Source: Marinobacterium rhizophilum (GTDB lineage Bacteria > Pseudomonadota > Gammaproteobacteria > Pseudomonadales > Balneatricaceae). Taken from it: 64,000 nt of DNA. The notes under the pieces are model-generated. The model worked only from the letters and a program-made list of their open reading frames with translations, was not told the origin of the DNA and ran no database searches. Position numbers and translations under genes: made by a program. Positions 25,735 through 33,890 of the stretch are shown piece by piece. Each line of letters begins with the position of its first letter. Position 1 is the stretch's first letter. Location: positions 186,001 through 250,000 of the forward strand of contig NZ_CP073347.1 of assembly GCF_024397915.1 (NCBI RefSeq). The letters are read 5' to 3'.

Positions 25735-26901
25735 ATGCAGTTTCGCTTTACAGACGAACAGCAAATGATTCGTGACACGGCGGCCGGATTCTTTGCCGAT
25801 CACAGTGCTTCGGCGGCGGTACGCGAAGCCATGGCGACCGAGACCGGTTACGACCCGCAACTTTGGCAGCAGCTGTGCCAGGATCTCTGCCTGCACGGGA
25901 TCACCATCCCAGAGGCTGCGGGTGGTCTGGGGCTGGGCTATGTCGAACTGGTCGCGGTGATGGAGCAGATGGGCCGTTACCTGGTCTGCTCTCCGTTTTT
26001 TGCAACCCTGTGCCAGGCGGTACCGGCGCTGCAGCGCACGGCCACGGCGGCCCAGGCCCAGCCCTGGCTGGAGCGGATTATGAAAGGCCAGACCGCGACC
26101 CTGGCCTGGATCGGCCGCGAGCAGCCAGGCGCCGGGGCGGTCAGTGCCGAATATGAGCGTACCGATGCCGGGTACCGCCTCAGTGGTGACTACTTCTTCG
26201 TGGTGGACGGGCATAGCGCCGATCTGTTGCTTCTTGCTGCGCGTCGGCCGGGCACGCGTGGCCGTGACGGCATCAGCCTGTTTGCCGTCGAGGCCGCTGC
26301 TGCAGGGGTCGAGCGGCACTGGACACCAACACTGGATCAGACCCGCCACCTGGCGCGCATACGCCTTGATCATCTCAGGCTCGACACCAGCGCCTGCCTC
26401 GGCACCGAAGGCGTTGCCGGCCCCGTACTGGATGAGGTACTGCAGCTGGCAACGGTCGCGCTGGCAGCCGAGCAGATGGGCGGAGCCCAGCAGGTGCAGG
26501 ATACGGCCGTGGCCTACACCGGCGAACGGCAGCAGTTCGGCCGCCCCATCGCCAGTTTCCAGGCAATCAAGCACAAGGCGGCGGACATGATGCTGCGTAC
26601 CGAAGTGGCCCGCTCCGCCTGCTACTACGCCGCCTGCATCGCCGATGAAGCCTGGCATGGAGGTGCGCTGGCGGGCGAGCTGGCGGAGGCGGCAGCAATT
26701 GCAAAATCCTATTGCTCGGAGACGTTTTTCCGCAATGCCGCTGAAAGTCTGCAGTTGCACGGCGGTGTCGGCTTTACCTGGGAATACGACGTACATCTCT
26801 ATTTAAAACGCGCCAAGGCGAGTTCGTTGATGCTGGGCGGTGCCAATGAGCACCGCGAGACCCTGGCGGCCCTGTTGCTGGATGGAGGAGACACCCTGTG
26901 A
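25735..26901 (+). CDS. Acyl-CoA dehydrogenase, FAD-arginine (partner) subunit of an alpha2beta2 enzyme
   Basis: 388 aa from ATG 25735 (GGGAGCC upstream). ACAD fold: FTDEQQMIRDTAAGFFADH at the N terminus, GERQQFGRPIASFQAIKHK (the R-x-Q-F FAD contact, Arg near 265) and LHGGVGFTWEYDVHLYLKRA at the C terminus. The helix that holds the catalytic Glu in many ACADs has AAEQMGGAQQ instead of an H/F-E-R motif. This matches the non-catalytic partner in steroid ChsE-type heterotetramers. Overlaps the next ACAD by GTGA. Confidence 0.83.
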   Translation: MQFRFTDEQQMIRDTAAGFFADHSASAAVREAMATETGYDPQLWQQLCQDLCLHGITIPEAAGGLGLGYVELVAVMEQMGRYLVCSPFFATLCQAVPALQRTATAAQAQPWLERIMKGQTATLAWIGREQPGAGAVSAEYERTDAGYRLSGDYFFVVDGHSADLLLLAARRPGTRGRDGISLFAVEAAAAGVERHWTPTLDQTRHLARIRLDHLRLDTSACLGTEGVAGPVLDEVLQLATVALAAEQMGGAQQVQDTAVAYTGERQQFGRPIASFQAIKHKAADMMLRTEVARSACYYAACIADEAWHGGALAGELAEAAAIAKSYCSETFFRNAAESLQLHGGVGFTWEYDVHLYLKRAKASSLMLGGANEHRETLAALLLDGGDTL

Positions 26902-28094
26902 AGTTAAGTTTCAGCGAGGAAGACGAGCGTTTTCGTGCCGAGGTGGCTGACTGGTTGGCCGCCCATCTGACCGGCGAGTTTGCAAGGCTCAGGTTTCGCG
27001 GTGGCCCGGGGGATGAGCACAGTTTCCCGCAGGAACGAAAACGCTGGGAGCAGCAGCTGGCCAAAGGCGGCTGGACCGGTGTCGGTTGGCCGCAGCAGTA
27101 CGGGGGACGGGGGTGCTCGATCGAGCAGCAGGTGATCTTCTTTGAAGAATATGCCCGTGCCGGCGCGCCGGGGCGGGTGGGTCATATCGGTGAGGGGCTG
27201 GCCGGACCGACCCTCATGGCCTTCGGTACACCCGAGCAGCAGAGCAGGTATCTGCCGGGCATACTGGCCGGCAGCGAGCTCTGGTGTCAGGGCTATTCCG
27301 AGCCGGGGGCGGGTTCGGATCTGGCCAACGTTAAGACCCGCGCCCGTTTCGATACTGCGCTCAACAAATGGGTCATCAATGGTCAGAAAGTCTGGACCTC
27401 CCTGGCCCATGAGGCGGACTACTGTTTCGTTATCGCCCGCACGGATCCCGATTCCGTTGGCCACAGGGGGCTCGGATTTTTTCTGCTGGCAATGGATCAG
27501 CCGGGCATTGAGGTGCGGCCCATCCGGCAGATCACCGGCACCTCGGAGTTCAACGAGGTGTTTTTTGATGATGCCCACTGCGATGCCGGGGATATTGTCG
27601 GTGCGCCGGGGGATGGCTGGAAGGTTGCCATGGGGTTGCTGGGCTTCGAGCGCGGCGTTTCCACCCTGGGGCAGCAGATGCAGTTCCAGAACGAGCTGGA
27701 CGAAGTGGTTCGCATCGCAAAGGACAATGGCCGAGCCCGGGATCCGGTGATCCGCCAGCGCATCGCCAAGGCCCACGCCGAGCTCAAGATCATGCGCTAC
27801 AACAGCCTGCGCATGCTGTCGGGCCAAAACGACAGCGACGGCAATTTGCAGCGCGAGGCGCTGATCTACAAGCTGTTCTGGTCCAGCTGGCACCGCGACC
27901 TGGGCGAACTGGCGATTGATGTCTGTGGCCAGCAGGGGCAGCTGCTGGAGGCTGCCCCCTATGAACTGACCCGGCTGCAGTCGCTGTTCCTGTTTGTGCG
28001 TTCGGACACCCTCTACGGTGGCAGCAACCAGATACAGCGCAACATCATTGCCGAGCGCGGGCTGGGCATGCCGCGTGAACCACGACTGTGCTGA
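26898..28094 (+). CDS. Acyl-CoA dehydrogenase, catalytic-Glu subunit
   Basis: 398 aa, GTG start 26898 in a GTGA overlap with the previous ACAD, with GGAGGAG 8 nt upstream. It has SEPGAGSDLANVKTRA, WVINGQKVWTS and, near residue 251, GFERG, the expected place of the catalytic base. The C terminus YGGSNQIQRNIIAERGLGMP is typical of FadE/ChsE steroid-side-chain enzymes. Together with 25735-26901 it should form one alpha2beta2 dehydrogenase. Confidence 0.84.
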   Translation: MKLSFSEEDERFRAEVADWLAAHLTGEFARLRFRGGPGDEHSFPQERKRWEQQLAKGGWTGVGWPQQYGGRGCSIEQQVIFFEEYARAGAPGRVGHIGEGLAGPTLMAFGTPEQQSRYLPGILAGSELWCQGYSEPGAGSDLANVKTRARFDTALNKWVINGQKVWTSLAHEADYCFVIARTDPDSVGHRGLGFFLLAMDQPGIEVRPIRQITGTSEFNEVFFDDAHCDAGDIVGAPGDGWKVAMGLLGFERGVSTLGQQMQFQNELDEVVRIAKDNGRARDPVIRQRIAKAHAELKIMRYNSLRMLSGQNDSDGNLQREALIYKLFWSSWHRDLGELAIDVCGQQGQLLEAAPYELTRLQSLFLFVRSDTLYGGSNQIQRNIIAERGLGMPREPRLC

Positions 28095-28125
28095 CCCTCG
28101 AAAACGCCCTTAGGGTTGATGGGCT

Positions 28126-28290
28126 CGCAGGATAGGTTAGGTGCGCGGCGCACTGATGCTGCCACGCATTCGATAGCCAGTGCGCGCCCTAACCCATCAT
28201 TCTTTCGGGCAGGTGCCGTGATGGGTTTACCACGCCCAAACAACTCAGCCGCTTTTAGCCGGATCGCAGTGCGTCGCAACCCATCCTGCG
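28126..28290. repeat. REP/MITE-like element with terminal inverted repeats
   Basis: About 165 bp bounded by CGCAGGATAGGTT (28126-28138) and AACCCATCCTGCG (28278-28290), which are inverted copies with one mismatch. Inside, GGTTAGG...GCGCACTG pairs with CAGTGCGCGCCCTAACC, and AACCCATCA pairs with TGATGGGTT. GGATGGGTT-type repeats are widespread in gammaproteobacterial intergenic DNA. It fills most of gap 28095-28415 between the convergent ACAD and hydratase genes. Confidence 0.6.
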
Positions 28291-28325
28291 TTTCTTTAAC
28301 CTTGCCTTGCACCGGTTTTACACAC

Positions 28326-28360
28326 AAAAAGAGCCCCCGGGGTGTGCAACCGTCGGGGGC
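28326..28360 (-). terminator. Terminator of the enoyl-CoA hydratase gene
   Basis: GCCCCCG (28333-28339) pairs with CGGGGGC (28354-28360). On the minus strand the stem is followed by TCTTTTTG. It lies 56 nt past the hydratase stop codon. Confidence 0.75.
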
Positions 28361-28415
28361 CGAAAACTTGAAGGCTGTTGTGTTGCCAGGTGCAAGCCGC
28401 CGCGCAGTGGCTGGC

Positions 28416-29207
28416 TTATTCGCCAGTGAACTTTGCGTGGCGTTTTTCCAGAAAGGCCTGCATGCCTTCGTGCTGGTCACGGGAGGCGAATAGCATTGCA
28501 TTGGCCTTGCGTTCAAGCGCGAGAGCGCTTTCCAGCGACGCATCCATGCCGGCGATGATGCACTCCTTGATCTGCTCGGCCGCCAGCGGCGGCATGCGTG
28601 CGATGGTGCGGGCGGTGCTGAGAGCCTTGTCCAGCACCTCTGCATCGGCACAGACCTCAGTCACCAGGCCTGCGACCCAGGCTTCCTGGGCGCTGATCGG
28701 GCGCCCTGTCAGGGCCATGCTCATGGCCTTGGCCTTGCCCACGGCGCGCACCAGCCGCTGTGTACCGCCGATGCCGGGCATGATGCCGATACGGATTTCG
28801 GGCTGGCAGAAACTGGCGCTCTCGCCGGCGATCAGGATATCCGCATGCATTGCCAGCTCGCAGCCGCCGCCAAAGGCATAGCCGCAGATGGCGGCCACCA
28901 CTGGCTTGGGGCAGTGTTGAATCGGTGCCCAGACACGTTCCGTATGGCGCTTGTAGATTTCGATCGGATCGGCATCCAGCAGGCCGGTGATATCGCCGCC
29001 GGCGGCAAACACCTTGTCGCTCCCGGTCAGCACGATGCAGCGCACGCTGTCATCAGCCGAAAGCTCGGTAAAACGCCGCGACAGCTGTTGCTGCAGCTCC
29101 AGGCTCAGGGCATTGGTGGCGTGCGGCCGGTTCAGACGCAGCACGGCAATGCCGGGCTCCGGGCGCTCCAGTAGCAGGGTTTCCTCGGGGGCTTGGGTTG
29201 TCTGCAC
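28416..29207 (-). CDS. Enoyl-CoA hydratase/isomerase (crotonase family)
   Basis: 263 aa from GTG 29207, chosen because GAGG lies 7 nt upstream and the length fits the family; an ATG at 29279 would add 24 residues that do not look like crotonase. The oxyanion-hole region is AAGGDITG and GYAFGGGCELAMHADI, with one catalytic Glu in GGCEL and the other in CQPEIRIGIMPGIGGTQRL. It hydrates a 2-enoyl-CoA. Divergent from the SDR at 29354 with a regulon dyad between them, it probably serves the first side-chain cycle. Confidence 0.83.
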   Translation of the reverse strand: MQTTQAPEETLLLERPEPGIAVLRLNRPHATNALSLELQQQLSRRFTELSADDSVRCIVLTGSDKVFAAGGDITGLLDADPIEIYKRHTERVWAPIQHCPKPVVAAICGYAFGGGCELAMHADILIAGESASFCQPEIRIGIMPGIGGTQRLVRAVGKAKAMSMALTGRPISAQEAWVAGLVTEVCADAEVLDKALSTARTIARMPPLAAEQIKECIIAGMDASLESALALERKANAMLFASRDQHEGMQAFLEKRHAKFTGE

Positions 29208-29269
29208 CTGACGGCCTCGCTGATTCAATTGACGTTTAGCAAATTGTGATCCTTCCCCCGGGCTGCAGG

Positions 29270-29288
29270 CATCGTCCATTTAGACGAA
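29270..29288 (+). promoter_or_regulatory. Candidate regulon operator between hydratase and SDR-chsH operons
   Basis: CATCGTC-CATTTA-GACGAA. TAGACT at 29311-29316 is a -10-like hexamer 34 nt from the centre, towards the SDR-chsH2 operon. Confidence 0.55.
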
Positions 29289-29353
29289 GTAGGGCCCTTG
29301 CCTGGCTGAGTAGACTGGGGCACAGGTCAATAAAAACAGGGGGCGATAATAAG

Positions 29354-30124
29354 ATGCAGGCCGCACAGTTTGATTACACCGACCAGGTGGTTCTGGTGAC
29401 GGGCGGTACCAAGGGGATCGGCGCCGGGGTTGCGCGCGCGTTTCTCGATGCCGGAGCCACCGTTGTTGTCTGCGGGCGCAATGCGCCGGAGCAGCTGCCC
29501 GGGGTAAAGGGGCGCGAAGCGGTGTTTTTGCCCGTGGATGTGCGTGATTTCGATGCCGTGGCGGCGATGATGGATAGCATTGTGCGCGATTTTGGCCGCC
29601 TGGATGTGTTGGTCAACAACGCCGGTGGTGCACCGCACGCAATGGCGGCAGACGTATCGCCGCGTTTCCATGAAGGTATTCTGCGCCTGAACCTGATCGC
29701 GCCGCTGAACGTGGCGCAGCTGGCCAACCGGCAGATGCAGCAGCAGCCTCAGGGCGGCAGCATCCTGTTTATCGGCAGCATCAGTGCGCTGCGTGCTTCC
29801 CCCGGTACCGCGGCCTATGGTGCCGCCAAGGCGGGCATTCTGTCGCTGGCCCAGTCGCTGGCGGTGGAATGGGCGCCGAAAGTACGTGTGGTTGCCGTGA
29901 GCCCGGGTCTGGTACAGACCGAACAGTCGCATCTGCATTACGGGGATGAGGCGGGCATCCAGGCGGTTGCCGCGACCATTCCGGCCGGTCGCATGGCGCA
30001 GCCACAGGATATCGGCAATGCCTGCCTGTTCATGGCGTCGCCGATTGCGTCCTACGCCAGTGGTTGCAACCTGTTGCTCAACGGTGGCGGCGAGAGGCCG
30101 GCCTTTCTGCAGGCTGACGCCTGA
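29354..30124 (+). CDS. SDR family oxidoreductase
   Basis: 256 aa from ATG 29354 (AGGGGGC about 10 nt upstream). Motifs: TGGTKGIGAGVA, NNAGGAPH, YGAAKAGILSLAQSLA (catalytic Y-x3-K) and SGCNLLLNGGGERP. A FabG-like NAD(P) dehydrogenase, first gene of the long operon to 37461. In this setting it may oxidise a 3-hydroxyacyl-CoA side chain or a nucleus hydroxyl; this cannot be settled from sequence. Confidence 0.78.
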   Translation: MQAAQFDYTDQVVLVTGGTKGIGAGVARAFLDAGATVVVCGRNAPEQLPGVKGREAVFLPVDVRDFDAVAAMMDSIVRDFGRLDVLVNNAGGAPHAMAADVSPRFHEGILRLNLIAPLNVAQLANRQMQQQPQGGSILFIGSISALRASPGTAAYGAAKAGILSLAQSLAVEWAPKVRVVAVSPGLVQTEQSHLHYGDEAGIQAVAATIPAGRMAQPQDIGNACLFMASPIASYASGCNLLLNGGGERPAFLQADA

Positions 30125-30181
30125 TCAAACCCCGGCGCCGCCCGTGTCTGGGTGGCCCCATTGTTAAAAAGGAGACGTAAC

Positions 30182-31153
30182 TTGGCTGATTACGAATGGT
30201 TATCGGAAGTGCGTTCCATGGTGGGGCGGGAGTATGGCCGCATCTACGCATGGGATGACGTGAACCCTGCGATGGTTCGGCAATGGTGCGAAGTGATGGG
30301 GATCGAAAACCCGCTTTACACCGATCCTGACTATGCCGCTACGACGGAATTTGGCGAGCTTGTCGCGCCGCCAGCCATGCTGCAGGCCTGGTGTCTGGAA
30401 GGTCTGCACATGAACAATTACCCGCCGGGTTCGACCGACGAGAACCCCTACGGCGTACTCAAGCTGATCGAATCCCATGGCTATCCGGCGGTGGTGGCGG
30501 TGAATTCTGAACTGAGTTTCGAGCGCTACCTGAAAATGGGCGAAAAGCTCTACTACACCACCCTGGTGAAGGACGTCAGCGATGAAAAGACCACCGGTCT
30601 TGGAACCGGCTTTTTCGTCACTCTGATCATGTCCTTCCATTCGGTGAAGGCGGGCGGCGACGAGCCTGTCGGCGAGCTGCTGTTCCGGGTGTTCAAGTTC
30701 CGACCAGCACAGGCGGCAAAACCGGCGCCGGCCGCCAAAGCCGAGCAACCGGCCGCCAGGCGCCCGTTACCGGGTATCAGCGACGACACCCGCTTCTTCT
30801 GGGAAGGCTGCGAGGCCGGCGAGTTGCGCATCCAGCACTGTAAGGCCTGCAACAAGCTGCAGCACCCGCCAGCGCCGGTGTGTGAACACTGCCACAGCTT
30901 TGATCTGGACTACCGTGTTGCCAGGGGAACCGGCGAGCTCTACTCCTTTGTCGTGATGCATTACCCCGAGGTGGCACCCTTTGACCACCCCAACCCCATC
31001 GGCCTGATCCAGCTGGACGAAGGCGTGCGCCTGTCGGCGGGCCTGGTCGGTGTGGATCGCAGCGAGCTGAAGATTGGCCAGCGCCTCAAGGTCGAGTTTG
31101 AGACCTTCGATGACCAGCTGACCCTGCCGCTGTTTCGCCCGGTTTCGGACTGA
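30182..31153 (+). CDS. MaoC-like/DUF35 fusion, ChsH2-like hydratase subunit
   Basis: 323 aa from TTG 30182; AGGAG lies 7 nt upstream, and the only upstream in-frame alternative (30152) has none. Residues 1-190 are a MaoC/hot-dog domain whose hydratase-2 motif is altered (IENPLYTD, Tyr where His is expected). A linker rich in Ala and Pro leads to DUF35: a zinc ribbon CKAC...CEHC (about residues 220-240) and an OB fold. This is the layout of actinobacterial ChsH2, which joins ChsH1 to hydrate the C22 enoyl-CoA and docks aldolase Ltp2 through DUF35. ChsH1-like and Ltp2-like genes follow at 32268 and 32705. Confidence 0.82.
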   Translation: MADYEWLSEVRSMVGREYGRIYAWDDVNPAMVRQWCEVMGIENPLYTDPDYAATTEFGELVAPPAMLQAWCLEGLHMNNYPPGSTDENPYGVLKLIESHGYPAVVAVNSELSFERYLKMGEKLYYTTLVKDVSDEKTTGLGTGFFVTLIMSFHSVKAGGDEPVGELLFRVFKFRPAQAAKPAPAAKAEQPAARRPLPGISDDTRFFWEGCEAGELRIQHCKACNKLQHPPAPVCEHCHSFDLDYRVARGTGELYSFVVMHYPEVAPFDHPNPIGLIQLDEGVRLSAGLVGVDRSELKIGQRLKVEFETFDDQLTLPLFRPVSD

Positions 31154-31162
31154 GGAGCAAGC

Positions 31163-32296
31163 ATGGACTTTTCATTGAGCGAAGAACAGCGCGCCATTGC
31201 CGACATGGCAACCGGGCTGTTTACCGACTTTTGTACCGATGAGCGCTTGCGCGATTTCGACGAAACCGGTGCCACCCAGATGACGGACCTGTGGCAGACC
31301 TGTATCGAAACCGGCCTGCACTCGCTATTTATTCCGGAAGCGGCCGGCGGCAGTGACCTGGGCATGACCGAGCTGATGCTGGTGCTGGAAGCCCAGGGCC
31401 GGAGCCTGGCGCTGGTGCCCCTGTGGCGCCACCAGGTGGCTTCCGCCGCCCTGGCTGAATTTGCACCGGCACACTTTGCCGGGTTGCTGGAAAGTGCCGC
31501 AGCGGGCAGCGACATCCTGACGCTGTCGGTCACCGATCAGAGCCGGTCCACCGGGCTGACTCTGATGGCAACCCAGACCGATGCCGGTTGGGTGCTCAAC
31601 GGTCGGGCCGCGGCGGTGCCAGGCGCTACCGAGGCCGCAGCGGCCCTGGTGCTGGCGCAAACGGCGCAGGGTGTATGCCCGGTCTGTGTGCGCTTCGATA
31701 CTCCGGGGTTGAGCCGCATCGAGGGTGTGCTGACCCAGGGCGAAAGCGTGGCGGATCTGGAATTTGACCAGGTACAGCTAAGCGCAGAGGCGCTGTTGCC
31801 GGCTAACGCCACCCAGTGGCTGGAAGAACGGGCCATCGCCGCCCAGGCCGCCTTGCAGCTGGGGGTGAGTCAGGAGCAGGTTCGCCGCACCGTGGAGTAT
31901 GTCAATGAACGTACCCAGTTCGAGCGCCGTATCGGCCAGTTCCAGGCGGTACAGATGAGCATGGCGGACTGCCAGGTGGCGGTCGAAACTCTGCGCTCGG
32001 CGCTCTGGCAGCTCTGTTACCGTCTCGATGCCGGCCTGCCGGCACCCTCCGAAGCCCTGGCGACCGCCTGGCTGGCCTGTGAGGCTGGCCATAGCATTGG
32101 TCACAAGGCGCAACACGTGCATGGTGGCATCGGCGTCGATCTGACCTATCCGATCCACCGCTACCTCTACTGGAGCCGCGCCCTGAGTCTGAGTCTGGGC
32201 GGCAGCCGGGCGACACTTGAGCGCCTGGGCGACTGGCTGGCAACTCACGATACCTTGGGATGGAAATATGACCTCGATGAAAACAAGACGCTTTGA
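31163..32296 (+). CDS. Acyl-CoA dehydrogenase, partner subunit
   Basis: 377 aa, ATG 31163 after GAGGAGC. N terminus MDFSLSEEQRAIADMATGLF; FAD contact YVNERTQFERRIGQFQAVQ; C-terminal HVHGGIGVDLTYPIHRYLYW. The catalytic-Glu helix reads AAQAALQLGVSQEQ, lacking an E-R motif. It lies between the ChsH2- and ChsH1-like genes. Its likely catalytic mate is 33891-35060. The ChsH1-like gene starts inside its last 29 nt. Confidence 0.82.
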   Translation: MDFSLSEEQRAIADMATGLFTDFCTDERLRDFDETGATQMTDLWQTCIETGLHSLFIPEAAGGSDLGMTELMLVLEAQGRSLALVPLWRHQVASAALAEFAPAHFAGLLESAAAGSDILTLSVTDQSRSTGLTLMATQTDAGWVLNGRAAAVPGATEAAAALVLAQTAQGVCPVCVRFDTPGLSRIEGVLTQGESVADLEFDQVQLSAEALLPANATQWLEERAIAAQAALQLGVSQEQVRRTVEYVNERTQFERRIGQFQAVQMSMADCQVAVETLRSALWQLCYRLDAGLPAPSEALATAWLACEAGHSIGHKAQHVHGGIGVDLTYPIHRYLYWSRALSLSLGGSRATLERLGDWLATHDTLGWKYDLDENKTL

Positions 32297-32708
32297 AGAT
32301 GTCAGCCTCGGTGAGCAGTTGCCGGCACTGGAAATCCCCATCACCGTAGCGCTGATCACCGGGGGCGCTATCGCCACCCGTGACTACTTCCCCGGCCATC
32401 ATGACAAGGATGCAGCCCAGCAACTGGGCTCGCCCCATGTGTTCATGAATATCCTCACCACCAGCGGGCTGGTGCAGCGGTTTGTCGAGCAGTGGTGCGG
32501 CCCGGAGGGTCGGCTGCAGGATCTGCGCATCCGCCTGGGCGCGCCGAATTACCCCGGTGACAGCATGACATTCCAGGCCGAGATCAGCGCGATAGACGCC
32601 GCCAGCCGCACGGTCGAGCTGAGTCTCAAGGGCAAGAACTCGATGGGCAATCACGTTACCGGTACGGTGGCCGTGACCCTGCCCGGGCAGCAGGAGAGCA
32701 GGGCATGA
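32268..32708 (+). CDS. MaoC-like hydratase, ChsH1-like catalytic subunit
   Basis: 146 aa from ATG 32268, overlapping the ACAD end; ATG 32277 is an alternative. A short hot-dog protein with ATRDYFPGHHDKDAA: Asp and His five residues apart, the spacing of the catalytic Asp/His pair in ChsH1. NILTTSGLVQRFVEQWCGP and GDSMTFQAEI complete the fold. With the DUF35-fused partner, which lacks the His, it should form the heteromeric enoyl-CoA hydratase of side-chain removal. ATGA overlap with the aldolase gene indicates tight coupling. Confidence 0.8.
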   Translation: MTSMKTRRFEDVSLGEQLPALEIPITVALITGGAIATRDYFPGHHDKDAAQQLGSPHVFMNILTTSGLVQRFVEQWCGPEGRLQDLRIRLGAPNYPGDSMTFQAEISAIDAASRTVELSLKGKNSMGNHVTGTVAVTLPGQQESRA

Positions 32709-33880
32709 ACGAACTGATCAGTAACAAGGCCGCCATTGCGGGCCTGGGTGCCACCGAGTTTTCCAAGAACTCCGGCCGCACCGAACTGCGCCTGGCGATG
32801 GAAGCCACGCTCGCGGCACTGGCTGATGCCGGTATCGATCCGTCCGAGGTGGACGGCTTCAGCAGCTACTCGGTGGACAAGGTGCCCGAGTACGAGATCG
32901 CCCGCCTGCTGGGGTGCAAGGATGTGAAGTTCTTTTCCCAGATTCCCCACGGCGGCGGCGCCGCCTGTGCGCCCATCCTGCACGCGGCCATGGCCGTGGC
33001 GACCGGGGTTGCCAAAACCGTGGTGGTGTATCGCGCCATGAACGAGCGTTCCTGGTATCGCTTTGGCACCGGCACCTACGGTTTTGCCTCCACCCCGATC
33101 TACGAGAACGTCAACTACGGCTGGTACATGCCCCACGGCTTCCATACGCCGGCGGCCTGGGTCGGCATGTTCGCGCAGCGCTACATGCACACCTATGGTG
33201 CCACCTCGGAAGATTTCGGCCGCGTCGCCGTGGCCGTGCGGGACTTTGCCGCCACCAACCCCAATGCCTTCTTCTACGAGAAACCGATTACGCTGGAAGA
33301 TCACCAGGCCTCGCGCTGGATCTGCGAGCCGTTGCACCTGCTGGACTGCTGTCAGGAGTCCGATGGCGCCGTGGCCATGGTCATCACCAGCACCGAGCGC
33401 GCCCGTGACCTGAAACAGAAACCGGTGCTGATCAAGGCCGGCTCCCAGGGTATCGCCAGCGGCCAGCAGGTCATGACCTCCTATTACCGCGAAGACATCA
33501 CCGGTCTGCCGGAGATGGGCGTGGTGGCGCGTGAGCTCTATCGCCAGTCGGGCCTGGGGCCAGAGGACTTCCAGACCGCGGTGATCTACGACCACTTCAC
33601 GCCTTTTGTTCTGCCGCAGCTGGAGGAGTTCGGCTTTGCCAAGCGCGGCGAAGCCAAGGACTTTATCCGCGCCGGGCACCATGCTCGCGGCGGCAAGCTG
33701 CCGATCAATACCCACGGCGGCCAGCTGGGCGAGGCCTATATCCATGGCATGAACGGGGTTGCCGAAGCGGTACGCCAGGTGCGCGGTAGCGCGGTCAACC
33801 AGGTGGACGACGTGGAAAACGTGCTGGTGACTGCAGGTACCGGCGTGCCGACCAGCGGTCTGATTCTGAGCGCCAACTAA
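32705..33880 (+). CDS. Thiolase-fold side-chain aldolase, Ltp2-like
   Basis: 391 aa, coupled to the ChsH1-like gene by ATGA. SCP-2/thiolase fold: AAIAGLGATEFSKNSGR, MEATLAALADAGI, GGGAACAPILHAAMAV. The thiolase GHP motif is replaced by NTHGGQLGEAYIHGMNG, with a Tyr where thiolases keep the His. This is how Ltp2-type retroaldolases differ from true thiolases. Ltp2 cleaves the 17-hydroxy C22-CoA to a 17-ketosteroid and propionyl-CoA. The order ChsH2-ACAD-ChsH1-Ltp2 supports this strongly. Confidence 0.82.
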   Translation: MNELISNKAAIAGLGATEFSKNSGRTELRLAMEATLAALADAGIDPSEVDGFSSYSVDKVPEYEIARLLGCKDVKFFSQIPHGGGAACAPILHAAMAVATGVAKTVVVYRAMNERSWYRFGTGTYGFASTPIYENVNYGWYMPHGFHTPAAWVGMFAQRYMHTYGATSEDFGRVAVAVRDFAATNPNAFFYEKPITLEDHQASRWICEPLHLLDCCQESDGAVAMVITSTERARDLKQKPVLIKAGSQGIASGQQVMTSYYREDITGLPEMGVVARELYRQSGLGPEDFQTAVIYDHFTPFVLPQLEEFGFAKRGEAKDFIRAGHHARGGKLPINTHGGQLGEAYIHGMNGVAEAVRQVRGSAVNQVDDVENVLVTAGTGVPTSGLILSAN

Positions 33881-33890
33881 GGAGGTCATC

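Noticed and set aside
32705..33880. Ordinary biosynthetic or degradative thiolase
   Set aside because: The GHP His motif is replaced by GEAYIHG, and the gene is coupled to ChsH1/ChsH2-like genes, so an Ltp2-type aldolase fits better.
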